Shown piece after piece: positions 62,103-64,000 of a DNA stretch of 64,000 nucleotides. The translations under genes were made by a program, and so were the position numbers. Below the pieces are notes generated by a model. That model had not been told where the DNA came from. It saw only the letters and a program-made list of their open reading frames with translations, and searched no databases. Location of the stretch: contig CM034546.1 in NCBI GenBank assembly GCA_020055645.1, forward strand, positions 77,066,001-77,130,000, written 5' to 3'. Source of the stretch: Tomocerus qinae (Eukaryota; Arthropoda; Collembola; Entomobryomorpha; Tomoceridae). Each line of letters begins with the position of its first letter. Position 1 is the stretch's first letter.

Positions 62103-63454
62103 TTATGTCGAGGGAAATGTTACTAGTAGAGTGACAGTAAATGAAAGGATGGCTTCATATGTGTCGAACAGATGTTTGTGTTTAACAGCCTTTAAAACTA
62201 CGTAACGAATCCCAAAAGGTTTCATTGCAAGAAGATTTAGACGGTTCATTTTTCCGTCTCCGAATGCTGACTGCATATCTAGTAGAATTTTGGATGACTT
62301 ATCCCAGCAAATAGCAGAGCCCAGTATGAACATTGTCAGGTAAAAACTGCAAACCCCACCAAATAAACTGAACATCCAAACTTCGAATAATTTTCCTTTG
62401 AAAATTCTCAAAGATGCAAATATGCACACCGTTAGACAGACAGAGGCCACAAATGTGAAAGTTGGTAATACGATGGATGAGCAGCTGTTGTTGTAATGGA
62501 TGTTCAAAACATGCAGTTTTTGAAATGCTGCAATTTTCACTTTCATCATGTTCTCCGTACTGCAACATAAAGACATTTACAGTCAAGAAATTCAGAGCCG
62601 GTTGGATTACTTTAAAGTGTTACCTCAATTTATTCAGCATTGCGAAATTCCTGGAATTGTATACTAAAGCGTAGACAAAAAAGAGAGTATTTGCCAATCC
62701 TCCCATAACAAACAGAAAATCGGTAATCATAAAAGTCGCTACAATTAAAAAAATATTGCCCGTTCTTCCAGGGGAAATGAAATCGACAATAAAATGATTT
62801 CCTGGACAGAGGAGATTCGTGATGAAGCAGAATATTATCACCACAACCAAAAGGGATGGCATCATCCATTTCCAAATATAGGTCTCCAACTTCACATTGT
62901 TATGTTCCAGGTGTTTTCCAATATTTTCTGTTTCTTCTACTCAAACAATGAATTAAATTAAATAAAGGGCAAGTATTTTATTATTTTTATTTTTAATGAT
63001 TCGTAGATAATTGCAGTTAAATAATAATAAATTGAACCAACTGCTATTTATTTTATTTACCATTGAATATATTTTTGAAATCCAACTGGTTCAAAAGTCT
63101 CACTATGTGTTCTCCGTTTGTTCTAAAATTGAACAGTACCGCATTCATTATTATGTGAGCAGCAGAATAAATGCAGAGAAATGACAATTGAGTGGCATTT
63201 TGGCTCGGACTTCTCAATTCTGATATTAACTGTGTGACCAAATAAAACGACAGTATTTGGTGATATGTCTCAACAACCTTGTTCGCCAAAATATGTTTTC
63301 GAGATGTTGTGTTGATGAATTTCTCTTCGGATGTACTCCAAAAGAATGGAATTGCTCCACAATTGGCTGAAGCATCTACCCAAAATTTTGCCCGTGTAAA
63401 TATTCGGCAAAATTTTGTAATTTTGGCCTTCAAATTCCTTTTTCGTTCACCCAT
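62103..63454 (-). CDS. Gene Q: seven-transmembrane chemoreceptor-like protein, 3 exons
   Basis: Exons on the minus strand: 63454-63061, 62936-62624, 62559-62103; predicted 387 aa. The start codon usual in this subgroup has become AGG, so the upstream ATG (MGERKRNLKAK) must be used. Blocks: AKFWVDASANCGAIPFFWS, sequon NAT after segment 1, CPGNHFIVDFISPGRTGN, ILGSAICWDKSSKIL and TYEAILSFTVTLLVTFP. Exon 3 is nearly identical to that of gene N over its first 110 codons, but the tail (AMKPFGIRYVVLKAVKHKHL) is like gene H. All junctions are canonical. Confidence 0.8.
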
Positions 63455-63861
63455 ATTCTAGAAGAAATGATCCAGGAAGAAGTCAAAAGGAATGTCTGCA
63501 GGCTTCAACAGTTTCTTTGTGATAGAGCAGCTGGTTAGATAAAGACTAACCAATTCAAAATCTATTTTCAGGATAATGTCTGAATACCAATTATTCCAAT
63601 TGATTTACATACCCTTGTCTATTTTGGGAAAAATGTCTTTAATCGTGTCTTCAATCAGGTAATGGGGCAATTGAATGTGTTTTCGTTTATTTTCAATAAT
63701 TTAAATCGGGACGTCAATTATAAAAGATTTCCTAAATAATATGATTACAAGTTTCTCCTAGTGTTTCAATTATAGTTGAATATTTGCATGGTGCCGTAGC
63801 AATAGCAAATGTTCAACTACTGAAATCGGAAGTAAAAGACGATTGTTAGCATGCCTTTTGG

Positions 63862-64000
63862 GTATTCCGATGAATTTCTCTTTTAGTATGCTCCAAACCA
63901 ATGAATTTGTTCCACAATTCCCTAAAACGTCTACCCAAAATTTTGGTCGGGTTACTTAGTGTCTGTCGAAATTTTGTAATGGTGCCCTTCAAATTAATTA
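63862..64000 (-). pseudogene. Relic of an exon 1 at the window edge
   Basis: GATGAATTTCTCTTTTAGTA through CTAAAACGTCTACCCAAAAT matches the first about 45 codons of N-type exon 1. The start codon position reads ATT, as in the relic at 45.59 kb. The remaining exon 1 and exons 2-3 are missing. Confidence 0.7.

Overview
This is an AT-rich, intron-containing eukaryotic window, most likely from an arthropod. The evidence is short introns, a mariner-type transposase relic, MITEs and Helitron-like ends. The receptor family looks hexapod; a springtail is my best guess, but only a guess, because no housekeeping gene or rRNA anchors it. Almost the whole window is one tandem array on the minus strand of a single multigene family. 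I count thirteen copies with complete or nearly complete structure and four substantial pseudogenes, plus exon fragments. Each gene has three exons with fixed intron phases (1, then 2) and encodes about 380 residues with about seven hydrophobic segments. The N-terminal pattern PKFWVD.LANCGAIPFVWS, the central CPGNHFIADFIFPGRTGN, the LGSAICWEKSS stretch and a last membrane segment TYEAILSFxVTLLVTFP close to the C terminus suggest a divergent insect-type gustatory/odorant-receptor-like family. That assignment is an inference.

Layout. 1.7-26.1 kb holds eight single-copy, more divergent members (1.8-3.1, 4.5-5.8, 9.0-10.3, 12.6-13.9, 15.6-17.1, 18.0-19.5, 22.0-23.4 and 24.8-26.1 kb). The second and third are a recent tandem duplication. 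That duplication also carried a small plus-strand gene for a secreted six-cysteine peptide (7.47-7.89 kb), of which only a broken 3' exon remains in the second copy (about 11.58 kb). 26.7-27.7 kb is a dead mariner-like transposase. 28-64 kb is a younger set of blocks built from a two-gene unit, an 'I-type' gene plus an upstream 'N-type' gene, in varying decay: 28.2+30.3, 34.4+36.7, 40.4+43.3, 53.0+(lost) and (lost)+62.1 kb. A further member lies at 46.6 kb. One unrelated plus-strand gene of four exons (58.48-60.32 kb, about 346 residues, unknown function) interrupts the array.

Mobile DNA between the genes includes two 687-bp hAT-type non-autonomous elements in opposite orientation, each with a perfect 8-bp target duplication. 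There are also two Helitron-like elements (one with a paralogous empty site inside the array), a 292-bp fold-back element with 33-bp internal repeats, a MITE family with GTCCYTTAA ends, and a 20-bp x 11 satellite-like tract. No tRNA, rRNA or CRISPR array was seen.

The receptor-like genes are probably expressed as independent units, since each has its own start and spacer. Local duplication, deletion and probable gene conversion appear to be reshaping the array.
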